Of a stretch of DNA of 44,420 nt, positions 33,701-42,016 are shown piece by piece. The notes under the pieces were generated by a model that saw nothing but the letters and a program-made list of their open reading frames with translations, had not been told where the DNA came from and searched no databases. The position numbers and the translations under genes are program-made. Each line of letters starts with the position of its first letter. Within the stretch, counting starts at the first letter, position 1. The DNA is from Puniceicoccales bacterium (lineage in GTDB: Bacteria > Verrucomicrobiota > Verrucomicrobiia > Opitutales > JAIRKQ01), in assembly GCA_031273725.1 (NCBI GenBank), contig JAISRG010000066.1:1-44420 (forward strand). Reading direction: 5' to 3'.

Positions 33701-34934
33701 GTTTCTCTATCATCTTTCTGGCGCTGCGGACAGTATGAACAAACCCGAGCTCTTTTAAACGTCTTATGATAAATGGCTCAAATAGTACCCAGGCCATGCG
33801 CTTTGGCAACCCACACTGGTGGATTTTCAATTCCGGACCTATGACAATTACCGACCGGCCGCTATAGTCCACCCGTTTCCCCAGCAGATTCTGCCTAAAG
33901 CGTCCCTGCTTCCCTTTCAACATTTCACTGAGGGATTTTAAAGGCCTATTTCCGGCCCCCATGACACTCCTCCCATGCTTATCGTTATCGAATAATGCAT
34001 CGACAGCTTCTTGGAGCATGCGCATTTCATTGTGAATGATAACATCTGGAGTTTTTAGGCTCAACAAACTTTTTAGGCGATTATTGCGATTGATAACCCT
34101 GCGGTACAAATCATTTAAATCGCTGGTAGCAAAACGTCCTCCATCCAAGGGGACCAGGGGACGCAAATCGGGAGGGATGATCGGTAAAACTTCCAAAACC
34201 ATCCACTCGGGGCGCATATTACTTGCTTCAAATCCATTCACCAGCTTCAATCGCTTGGTCAAAACCTTTTTCGCCTGCTTCGAATGGGTGACACGCAATT
34301 GTTCTTGCAACTCCGTTATGAGTGCTTGCAGGTCGATTTGGGACAAAAGATCTCGCACGGCTTCTGCGCCCATCTTTGCCACAAAGGCATCGTCACCATA
34401 TTCCTCCTGCAACTGGGCATGCTCTTTTTCCGTCAACAATTGGCACTTTTGCAAAGACGTAACCCCCGGATCAACAATTAGATAACGCTCATAGTATATG
34501 ACTTTTTCCAGATCTTTTGCCGTCATATCGAGCATCAGGCCCATTCTGCTTGGTAGACTTTTTAGGAACCAAATGTGTGATATTGGAACCGCAAGCTCGA
34601 TGTGCCCCATTCTTTCCCGACGAACGCGGGAGACTGTTACTTCGACACCACATCGTTCGCAAACCATTCCCTTGTGCTTAATTCGCTTGTACTTTCCGCA
34701 GGCACATTCATAGTCACGAACTGGGCCGAAAATCTTCTGGCAAAACAATCCTCCCGGCTCTGGCTTAAAGGTTCTATAATTGATCGTCTCTGGGTTTTTT
34801 ACCTCACCACTGGACCACGAACGGATGGTGTCCGGGGAAGCGATGGAAATACCTACGCGGTTATAGTTGCTGATGTCTTCAAACCCCAGAATTGATTTTA
34901 CTTCTTTGAAGTTAGTTTTTTCTGCGAAACTCAT
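30798..34934 (-). CDS. rpoC: DNA-directed RNA polymerase subunit beta'
   Basis: 1378 residues, the catalytic beta' subunit. The N-terminal zinc finger has Cys77, Cys79, Cys92 and Cys95 ([19 protein letters not shown]). The active-site loop [16 protein letters not shown] lies near residue 464. The trigger-loop region [21 protein letters not shown] and the C-terminal [20 protein letters not shown] are intact. It starts 19 bases after rpoB. No strong terminator hairpin is seen after the stop at 30798-30800, so transcription may continue into the acyltransferase-GT9 gene. Confidence 0.99.
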   Translation of the reverse strand: [1378 protein letters not shown]

Positions 34935-34953
34935 TGTGTTACTAATTCCCTAA

Positions 34954-37900
34954 TTAAAAGTTTTCCGTATCCAACAATCGATCATCTTCCAGCTTAATAT
35001 CCAGACATAACCCCTGCATCTCTTTTACGAGAACATTAAACGACTGGGGAATTCCCGCATCCAAAGATGTATCACCCTTGACTATCGACTCATAGATCTT
35101 TGTCCTTCCCTGGGAGTCATCGGACTTAACGGTCAATAATTCCTGCAACGAATAAGCCGCACCATAGGCCTCCAGTGCCCAAACTTCCATTTCTCCAAGC
35201 CGCTGCCCACCATATTGCGCACGCCCTCCCAATGGTTGCTGCGTTATCAGGCTGTATGGACCAACGGCACGGGCGTGGACTTTGTCGGCGACGAGGTGGT
35301 TCAGCTTCATCATATAAATGTAACCAACCATCACCTTCTGGTCAAACTTTCTGCCCGTGTAACCATCGAACAAGTCGACCTTTCCTCCCTCCGGCAAGCC
35401 TGCCTGTTTATACAACTCTCGCATTTTGTTTTCCCTAACACCGTCGAACACGGGAGTCGAAACCTTTATGCCAAGTTTTTTACACACCAGGCCCAGGTGG
35501 GTTTCCAAAACCTGCCCAACATTCATACGACTTGGGACACCAAGGGGATTTAATATGATGTCGATGGGGGTCCCATCTGCCAAAAATGGCATATCTTCCG
35601 GCTTAACAATCTTTGAAACGACACCCTTGTTTCCGTGGCGGCCAGCCATTTTATCGCCAACCTGTATCTTGCGCTTGTTTGCAATGAACACCTTGACGTT
35701 TTTAATAATGCCACTGTCATCGATGTTTCCAGATTCAATGGCTGCAATTTTATGAAGCCTCTCCTCTTCCAGGTCATCAAATTTCGCCTGGTATACATTG
35801 ATGATTTCCACGATCTTGGTCCTCACCGGGGATGAGGCCATTTCAATATTTTTTCCACAGGCTGACAGCCTACGCAACAATGTTTTTGTAATTTTCCTGT
35901 TGGCCGGCAAAATTACTTCCCCGGAAGTATTGTCGATGATGTCCAATGGAATTTTTTCTCCCAACAGAATGCTTGAAAATGCTTCCGTTAGATCATCCCG
36001 GATTATGTCCGCCTGGGTACGAAATTCTTCATTGGTCTTTTTAATCCTACGTTTGCATTCTATTTCGGAGATATCTTCCCGTTCATTATCCGTTCTGCTG
36101 GAAATTTTTACATCCATAATGGTTCCATAGCATCCGGCCGGTGCCAGCAACGACGAATCTTTGACATCGGCTGCTTTTTCACCAAAAATAGCACGCAGCA
36201 ATTTTTCTTCCGGCGCCAAATCCGTCTCCGTTTTTGGTGTGATTTTTCCAACCAAAATGTCTCCCGGTTTTACTTCGGCTCCAATCTTAATAATGCCATT
36301 TCTGCTCAAATTTTTCAGCGCTTCATCCCCAACATTTGGGATATCTCTTGTAATTTCTTCGGGACCAAGCTTTGTATCGCGGGCGGACACTTCATACTTT
36401 TCTATGTGGATTGACGTAAAAACATCATCCCGAATCATACGCTCGTTTAAAATTACCGCATCTTCGAAATTATACCCATTCCATGGCATAAACGCCACAA
36501 GAACATTTTTCCCCAGGGCCAATTCCCCGTTATCGGTCGCCGCCCCATCTGCCAAAATATCGCCCACTTGTACCTTTTGATACTTATTTACCACTGGCTT
36601 TTGGTTAAAACATGTGGAGGCATTCGATTTCCAATATTTATGCAAATGATAAATTTGAATGTCGCTACCGTTAGCACTGGTAGATTCACTGAAATTATCC
36701 GGCAACTGTCCATCGCTGGTTACAATGATCCGAGCTCCATCGGCGGAGGCAACAATACCATCGGATTTTGACAGGATCACATGGCCGGAATCACACGCTA
36801 GTTTTTTCTCAATTCCAGTGCCGACGAAAGGTGCTTCCGTTATCAACAATGGCACTCCCTGGCGTTGCATGTTAGCTCCCATGAGGGCACGGCTAGTATC
36901 GTCATGCTCAAGAAATGGAATCAACCCGGCAGCAATGGAAATTACCTGTTTCGGGGAAACATCCATCAGATCGACCTCCTCCGGGTCAACCTCTAAAATT
37001 TCACTCGATTTCCTTACGGTAATTTTTCCAGTCAAATTGCCATTTTCATCGATGGTTGAATTTGCCTGGGCAATCAATTTATTCTCTTCCTTATCAGCCG
37101 ACAGATAAACAACATCGGATGTAACGTAACTATTTTTCACCACACGATAGGGGGTTTCAATGAACCCAAAATCATTTATGCGCGCATAGGTGCTCAATGA
37201 ATTGATTAATCCAATGTTCGGGCCTTCCGGTGTCTCAATTGGACAAATTCTGCCGTAGTGTGATGCGTGAACATCCCTAACATCCATACCAGCACGGTCA
37301 CGATTTAAACCACTCGGCCCCAGAGCAGACAATCTTCTCTTGTGGGTGAGTTCAGATAATGGATTTATCTGATCCATAAACTGGGACAATTGACTGCGTG
37401 CGAAAAAGTCTCTGATGACGGACATTAGCATTTTCCCGTTTATCAATTTTTGCGATGAAAGTATATCAACGCTCTGGTTCAGCAGTGACATTTTTTCACG
37501 TATCACCCTTTCCATGCGAGCGAATCCAATGCGGCATTGGTTTACCAAAAGCTCTCCGACTCCACGAATTCTCCTGCTCCCCAAGCTATCAATGTCATCC
37601 ATGAAACCGCCTGTGCCAGATCGGAGCATACACAGGTACTTCGTTGCCGCAACGATGTCATCTACCCCAACCAGGGTGTCGTTCAAATCTTTATTTAATC
37701 CCAATTTGCTATTAATTTTATATCTGCCAATTTTACTAAGATCATAGCGTTTACTATCCATAAAACTGCGAACAAAAAATGCTTTCGCATTTTGTGAATT
37801 CAGCGGTTCTCCGGGCCTAAAATGCCTATAAATTTCATAGAGTGCCTCTTCTTCGTTATGCGTCGTATCCTTCTTTAGGCTACGAATTATGAGCCCGCCA

Positions 37901-38739
37901 TCTTCCGAAACATTTACAACCGATACGGTGGTAATACCTGCTTCGATGAAACTTTTGAGCATGCCCCTACCAAGAGGTTCATAGGCTCGTGCCAAAACGA
38001 TACCGTGATCTATGTCTATCACATCATCCGTCAAAACAATATCGACCAGAGATTCCTCCATGATTAATTCACTGACTCTGGCTTCTTGCAATTTATAAAA
38101 TATCGACAGTATTTCCCGGTCTGAACTATGGCCAAAGGCACGTAACAAAGTCGTTAGAAGGAAACGGCGACGCCGGCGACGCCTATCCAAATATACGTAC
38201 AGGAGGTCATTTTGATCGTTTTGTACCTCTATCCAGGTGCCGCGGTCAGGCATTATGCGGAATGCATGCAATAACTTTCCAGTCACGTGAGTAGTAACCT
38301 CGAAACAGATGCCAGGGGATCGATGCAGCTGACTGACAACCACACGCTCTATCCCACTAATAACAAATGATCCGCGTTCGCTCATGATCGGGATCTCGCC
38401 CAGATAAATCTCTTCTTCCCTCGAATCATCTCCATTGGAAAGCTTCAGCTGCAAAAATAATGGAGCGGCATAGGTTCGACTTTCCTTAATGCAGAAATCC
38501 TCCGAATACTTGGCCGGAGCAACCCTATATGACAAATAATTCAACGAAACTGTCCCATCGTAGCTTTCAATGGGAAACGTTCGTCGTAAAACTGCTTCCA
38601 GTCCGATATCTTGTCGATTCTGCACATCCACATCAGCCTGTAAGAATTCTTTAAATGAACCTATCTGCGCTTCTATGAGATAGGGCGGAGTTATTATTTC
38701 TTTTAGGCTTCCGAAATTAACACGATTTTTGTCCGTCAT
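34954..38739 (-). CDS. rpoB: DNA-directed RNA polymerase subunit beta
   Basis: 1261 residues, the beta subunit. The rifampicin-pocket region reads SQLSQFMDQINPLSEL and THKRRLSALGPSGL. Residues whose change usually gives resistance (equivalents of D516, H526, S531) are the sensitive forms; an Ile stands at the N518 equivalent. Near residues 185-191 there is a run of seven arginines (LDRRRRRRRF), where E. coli has RRRKLP. The C-terminal half contains GRHGNKGVVSKI and GGRAQYGGQRLGEMEVWALE. It is preceded by rplL with a 134-base gap and followed by rpoC. Confidence 0.99.
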   Translation of the reverse strand: MTDKNRVNFGSLKEIITPPYLIEAQIGSFKEFLQADVDVQNRQDIGLEAVLRRTFPIESYDGTVSLNYLSYRVAPAKYSEDFCIKESRTYAAPLFLQLKLSNGDDSREEEIYLGEIPIMSERGSFVISGIERVVVSQLHRSPGICFEVTTHVTGKLLHAFRIMPDRGTWIEVQNDQNDLLYVYLDRRRRRRRFLLTTLLRAFGHSSDREILSIFYKLQEARVSELIMEESLVDIVLTDDVIDIDHGIVLARAYEPLGRGMLKSFIEAGITTVSVVNVSEDGGLIIRSLKKDTTHNEEEALYEIYRHFRPGEPLNSQNAKAFFVRSFMDSKRYDLSKIGRYKINSKLGLNKDLNDTLVGVDDIVAATKYLCMLRSGTGGFMDDIDSLGSRRIRGVGELLVNQCRIGFARMERVIREKMSLLNQSVDILSSQKLINGKMLMSVIRDFFARSQLSQFMDQINPLSELTHKRRLSALGPSGLNRDRAGMDVRDVHASHYGRICPIETPEGPNIGLINSLSTYARINDFGFIETPYRVVKNSYVTSDVVYLSADKEENKLIAQANSTIDENGNLTGKITVRKSSEILEVDPEEVDLMDVSPKQVISIAAGLIPFLEHDDTSRALMGANMQRQGVPLLITEAPFVGTGIEKKLACDSGHVILSKSDGIVASADGARIIVTSDGQLPDNFSESTSANGSDIQIYHLHKYWKSNASTCFNQKPVVNKYQKVQVGDILADGAATDNGELALGKNVLVAFMPWNGYNFEDAVILNERMIRDDVFTSIHIEKYEVSARDTKLGPEEITRDIPNVGDEALKNLSRNGIIKIGAEVKPGDILVGKITPKTETDLAPEEKLLRAIFGEKAADVKDSSLLAPAGCYGTIMDVKISSRTDNEREDISEIECKRRIKKTNEEFRTQADIIRDDLTEAFSSILLGEKIPLDIIDNTSGEVILPANRKITKTLLRRLSACGKNIEMASSPVRTKIVEIINVYQAKFDDLEEERLHKIAAIESGNIDDSGIIKNVKVFIANKRKIQVGDKMAGRHGNKGVVSKIVKPEDMPFLADGTPIDIILNPLGVPSRMNVGQVLETHLGLVCKKLGIKVSTPVFDGVRENKMRELYKQAGLPEGGKVDLFDGYTGRKFDQKVMVGYIYMMKLNHLVADKVHARAVGPYSLITQQPLGGRAQYGGQRLGEMEVWALEAYGAAYSLQELLTVKSDDSQGRTKIYESIVKGDTSLDAGIPQSFNVLVKEMQGLCLDIKLEDDRLLDTENF

Positions 38740-38873
38740 AGGATATTTAATATTTTAAATTACTCAAACACAGCCACATTTCATTGCATTTGTACCGGAT
38801 GTAACAAAAGGAGGCCACGGATTTTCTAAACTAGGGATTGCATGATTTGAAATAATCCCAGCGATGAAAAAAC

Positions 38874-39260
38874 TTATTTCAGCTCCACTGTCGCTCCGGC
38901 AGCCTCTAACTTTTTCTTTATTTCTTCCGCTTCGGTCTTTGAAACGGCTTCCTTTACGGTCTTCGGGGCTCCTTCCACAAAATCTTTAGCCTCTTTTAAT
39001 CCCAGTCCTGTAACTTCGCGGACAACTTTAATGACCTCAATTTTTTTGTCGCCCATTGCTTTCAGAACAACATCAAAATCGGTTTTCTCTTCCGCCACAG
39101 GTGAATCCGCTACTGCCGTTGCTGCAACTGCCGCCGCCGCTACCGGTGCTGCCGCGCTGACCCCCCACTTGGCTTCTAGATCCTTAACCAAGGAAGCTAT
39201 TTCCAATACCGACTGTTCACTCAACCAGTCTATTACCTGTTCTTTTGTTATATTTGCCAT
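38874..39260 (-). CDS. rplL: 50S ribosomal protein L7/L12
   Basis: 128-residue stalk protein recruiting translation GTPases such as EF-Tu. It has an N-terminal dimerisation domain (QVIDWLSEQSVLEIASLVKD), an Ala/Val/Pro hinge (about 34-52), and the C-terminal factor-binding domain with VIKVVREVTGLGLKEAKDFV and GAPKTVKE. The ATG follows AAGGG. Gaps of 90 bases to rplJ and 134 bases to rpoB could hold attenuation or processing signals, but no clear hairpin with a T-run was found. Confidence 0.98.
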   Translation of the reverse strand: MANITKEQVIDWLSEQSVLEIASLVKDLEAKWGVSAAAPVAAAAVAATAVADSPVAEEKTDFDVVLKAMGDKKIEVIKVVREVTGLGLKEAKDFVEGAPKTVKEAVSKTEAEEIKKKLEAAGATVELK

Positions 39261-39350
39261 TTTTACCCTTTCGAAACTCCGCTAGCGACATTATCAAATA
39301 CCATTTAAGAAACACTTTTCCTAGCAAAATTTCATTTTTTGAAAATTCTA

Positions 39351-39863
39351 TTATAACCTCGCCTTGGCTTGTAATACATTCAACATTCCCTGTGGAACGG
39401 CATTCATCGTCCGTACCAACTTCGTTGCTGGAGTATTTAGCAGTGCCAAAAATTGTGCACGCAGAATATCCATTCCTGGAAGCTCCGACAACATATTTAC
39501 GTCTTGCTCACTAAGCAATTTGCTATCCAGCAAACCACCTCGCATTGCCAACTTTTCTCCTTTACTATTTTTATGAAATTCCTTCAGCAATTTCGCTATT
39601 CCGGAGGGATTTTTCCCTCCAACGACGAGGGCTATTTGTCCTTCGAAACCACCTTCCGGCATAGGCAATGACTTCACTTCAGTTGCCTTTTTAAGCAAAG
39701 ACTTTTTTACAACATGAAATTCTCCATTCTCCGGACGTAATTTTTGGCGTAAATTGGCCACATCAGAAACTGTTACACCGCGGAAATCCGTAAAAAATAC
39801 ATAGCTCGACTTGTCGAGATGCTTCTCTATCTCTTTCACCAAAAGCTTTTTTTCGTTTCTCAT
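39351..39863 (-). CDS. rplJ: 50S ribosomal protein L10
   Basis: Stalk base protein binding 23S rRNA and L7/L12 dimers. I start at the ATG at 39863 (MRNEKKLLVKEIEKHLDKSS). A longer frame from a TTG at 39890 would overlap the rplA stop and adds atypical residues. This gives 170 residues with YVFFTDFRGVTVSDVANLRQ and the KKSLLKKA element. It follows rplA after 13 bases. Confidence 0.96.
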   Translation of the reverse strand: MRNEKKLLVKEIEKHLDKSSYVFFTDFRGVTVSDVANLRQKLRPENGEFHVVKKSLLKKATEVKSLPMPEGGFEGQIALVVGGKNPSGIAKLLKEFHKNSKGEKLAMRGGLLDSKLLSEQDVNMLSELPGMDILRAQFLALLNTPATKLVRTMNAVPQGMLNVLQAKARL

Positions 39864-39876
39864 TTCCGTTTTTCCA

Positions 39877-40569
39877 TTAAAACTTTCCAAATATCTTCTG
39901 TGACAACCTAATGCCCGGTGTCATGGTGCCCGCAATTGTCATCGATTCCACAAATTTGCCGCGAAATTCCGCCGGGCGCATCTTAGACAAAACATCTATG
40001 GCCACATCGCAATTTTCGGCCAAATTTTGCAAATTAAATGACCGTTTCCCCACCACAATTGATAGGTTGGCGGTCTTGTCCATCTTAAACTCTACCCGTC
40101 CCGCTTTTACCGCTTGAATCGCAGCAGGCAAGTCATCGGAAACGGTACCGGTTTTAGGGTTAGGCATCAGACCCCTCGGGCCCAAAATCCTAGCAGCTGA
40201 ACGGACCTCTTTCATGGCCGATGTAGTTGCCACGGCAACATCAAAATCCAACCAACCATCGTTGATCTTTTGCAAAACATCGTGCAATCCTGCTTCATCG
40301 GCACCTGCCGCCAATGCACCTGCCGGATCATCGGTAAATGCTAATACTTTTACCCTCCGGCCACTACCATGCGGCAGTGAAACAGTCCCACGAACCATTT
40401 GATCACTTTGCTTCGGATCTACCCCCAAATGGACCGAAAGAACAACGGTTTCATCAAACTTGGTTTTGGGCATTTTACCTAGCAGTTCAACGGCTTCTAA
40501 CACGGAATATTCATTCCGTAGGTCAGCAACCTCCTGCGCTTTGGTATGTCGTTTGCTTGATTTTTTCAT
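39877..40569 (-). CDS. rplA: 50S ribosomal protein L1
   Basis: 230 residues, the L1 stalk protein and, in many bacteria, autoregulator of the L11-L1 transcript. Clear elements are KFDETVVLSVHLGVDPKQSD, VRGTVSLPHGSGR, the ARILGPRGLMPNPKTGTVS core and GRVEFKMDKTANLSIVVGK. It follows rplK after 7 bases in the conserved order. Confidence 0.98.
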   Translation of the reverse strand: MKKSSKRHTKAQEVADLRNEYSVLEAVELLGKMPKTKFDETVVLSVHLGVDPKQSDQMVRGTVSLPHGSGRRVKVLAFTDDPAGALAAGADEAGLHDVLQKINDGWLDFDVAVATTSAMKEVRSAARILGPRGLMPNPKTGTVSDDLPAAIQAVKAGRVEFKMDKTANLSIVVGKRSFNLQNLAENCDVAIDVLSKMRPAEFRGKFVESMTIAGTMTPGIRLSQKIFGKF

Positions 40570-40576
40570 AAATTTA

Positions 40577-41002
40577 CTACTTGGTGACTTCGATTCCCAT
40601 GCTCCTTGCCGTTCCTTCGATTATTTTAGCAGCCTGTTCGATCGAATTGGCATTCAAATCTTCTTTTTTAATGTTAGCAATTTCCGTAACTTGGGCCATT
40701 GTAACTTTTCCAACTTTGTCGCGATTTGGAACTCCGGACGCCTTTTCTATGCCAGCCGCTTTTTTAAGCAAGACTGCAGCTGGAGGAGATTTAAGAATAA
40801 AACTAAATGTTTTGTCTGCGTAAACCGATATGACCACCGGCAAAATCATGCCATTTTGATCCTTCGTTTTAGCATTAAATTCTTTGCAAAAGCCCATAAT
40901 ATTTATGCCAGCCGCTCCCAGGGCTGGACCAACCGGAGGTGCAGGATTTGCAGCACCGGCGGGCAATTGCAACTTTATCTCTTTGACAACTTTTTTTGCC
41001 AT
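40577..41002 (-). CDS. rplK: 50S ribosomal protein L11
   Basis: 141 residues. N-terminal LQLPAGAANPAPPVGPALGA and INIMGFCKEFNAKT form the GTPase-centre domain. The C-terminal domain (MAQVTEIANIKKEDLNANS, GTARSMGIEV) binds 23S rRNA. An AAGGAA ribosome site precedes the ATG. It lies between nusG and rplA. Confidence 0.98.
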   Translation of the reverse strand: MAKKVVKEIKLQLPAGAANPAPPVGPALGAAGINIMGFCKEFNAKTKDQNGMILPVVISVYADKTFSFILKSPPAAVLLKKAAGIEKASGVPNRDKVGKVTMAQVTEIANIKKEDLNANSIEQAAKIIEGTARSMGIEVTK

Positions 41003-41020
41003 TTTTTATTCCTTAAAATT

Positions 41021-41632
41021 CTAATTCTCTCCATCAACGCATCGCCTAACCTGCCAAAATTCTAAATCGACGGGGGTCGAACGGCCAAACATGGAAACAT
41101 TTACACGTAACCGACCCTGTTCCGTATCAATATCTTCTATCGTTCCTGTCAAGTTTAAAAATGGACCATCGCTAATTTTTACGGTTTCACCTGGATCATA
41201 GGCCACCTTTGGAACATTTTTCCCGCTAACGGCTTCCACTTTTGCCAAAATGTCGTCAATTTCATTCTGTTTCAGTTCGACGGGATCCCGATCGCCAACG
41301 AATCGAACAACCCCCGTAACATTTTTTATGAGAGAAAAGGGTTTTTCGAGAAATTTACCGTCGGCGTCGTACATTTTCATTTTGATAAAAACATAACCCG
41401 GGTAAAACTTTCTTGCACGGGAATATTTTTTACCATTTTTTACCTCCACAACTTTTTCCATTGGGACTAGTACTTCCTGGATGATATCTCCAAAATCATG
41501 CTCTTTTTCGAGAACATGAATTGCATCTTTCACCTTACTTTCCTGATTTGACAATGTTTGTAAGACAAGCCACTTTGGCAGCAACATCTTTTCATCAAAC
41601 ACATCCTCAAGCTCTAATGTTTCGTCATCCAT
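41021..41632 (-). CDS. nusG: transcription termination/antitermination protein NusG
   Basis: 203 residues. The NGN domain is preceded by an acidic N-terminal extension of ~18 residues (MDDETLELEDVFDEK) and contains KWLVLQTLSNQESKV and KFYPGYVFIKMKM. The C-terminal KOW domain is DPGETVKISDGPFLNLTGTI. It binds RNA polymerase and couples it to Rho or the ribosome. AGGGG precedes the ATG; the start lies one base after the secE stop codon. Confidence 0.97.
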   Translation of the reverse strand: MDDETLELEDVFDEKMLLPKWLVLQTLSNQESKVKDAIHVLEKEHDFGDIIQEVLVPMEKVVEVKNGKKYSRARKFYPGYVFIKMKMYDADGKFLEKPFSLIKNVTGVVRFVGDRDPVELKQNEIDDILAKVEAVSGKNVPKVAYDPGETVKISDGPFLNLTGTIEDIDTEQGRLRVNVSMFGRSTPVDLEFWQVRRCVDGEN

Positions 41633-41633
41633 T

Positions 41634-41831
41634 TTAACCCCTAACGCATTTGATTATAAAATCCACAACATTGAACAGTGAAAAATCTATTATGCTTACG
41701 TAAAAACTAATCAAAAGCATACCTGCTATAACAACAATGGTGGATTTCCCCAATTCCTTTTTCGTGGGCCAAGTTGCCTTCTTGAGCTCGCCCAACGTTT
41801 CAGAAAAAAAATGCTTAATCTTTCCTAGCAT
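41634..41831 (-). CDS. secE: preprotein translocase subunit SecE
   Basis: 65 residues of the short single-helix type: an amphipathic N-terminal part (SETLGELKKATWPTKKELGK, the conserved cytosolic motif) and one membrane helix (TIVVIAGMLLISFYVSIIDF). It clamps SecY in the translocon. It lies directly upstream of nusG and 23 bases after tRNA-Trp. Confidence 0.95.
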   Translation of the reverse strand: MLGKIKHFFSETLGELKKATWPTKKELGKSTIVVIAGMLLISFYVSIIDFSLFNVVDFIIKCVRG

Positions 41832-41854
41832 ATACTATTTTCTCATAAAAATCA

Positions 41855-41930
<76 letters not shown>

Positions 41931-41987
41931 TTGATTTCAAAAAATTAATCAACCGTACGCCACATTTCTTTTCTCGAGCAAAAATGT

Positions 41988-42016
41988 GATATATAGTTTC
42001 CCCAAAACATTGTCAA
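41988..42016 (-). promoter_or_regulatory. candidate promoter for tRNA-Trp-secE-nusG, overlapping the tuf stop codon
   Basis: On the minus strand TTGACA (42011-42016) contains the tuf stop codon (GAT TGA CA). After 17 bases TATATC (41988-41993) follows, with TATATA two bases earlier as an alternative. Transcription would begin about 50 bases before tRNA-Trp. Confidence 0.6.

Noticed and set aside
37320..37400. Ile at the rifampicin-pocket N518 equivalent of RpoB as a resistance mark
   Set aside because: This position varies naturally among bacteria, and the main resistance positions (D516, H526, S531) have sensitive residues.
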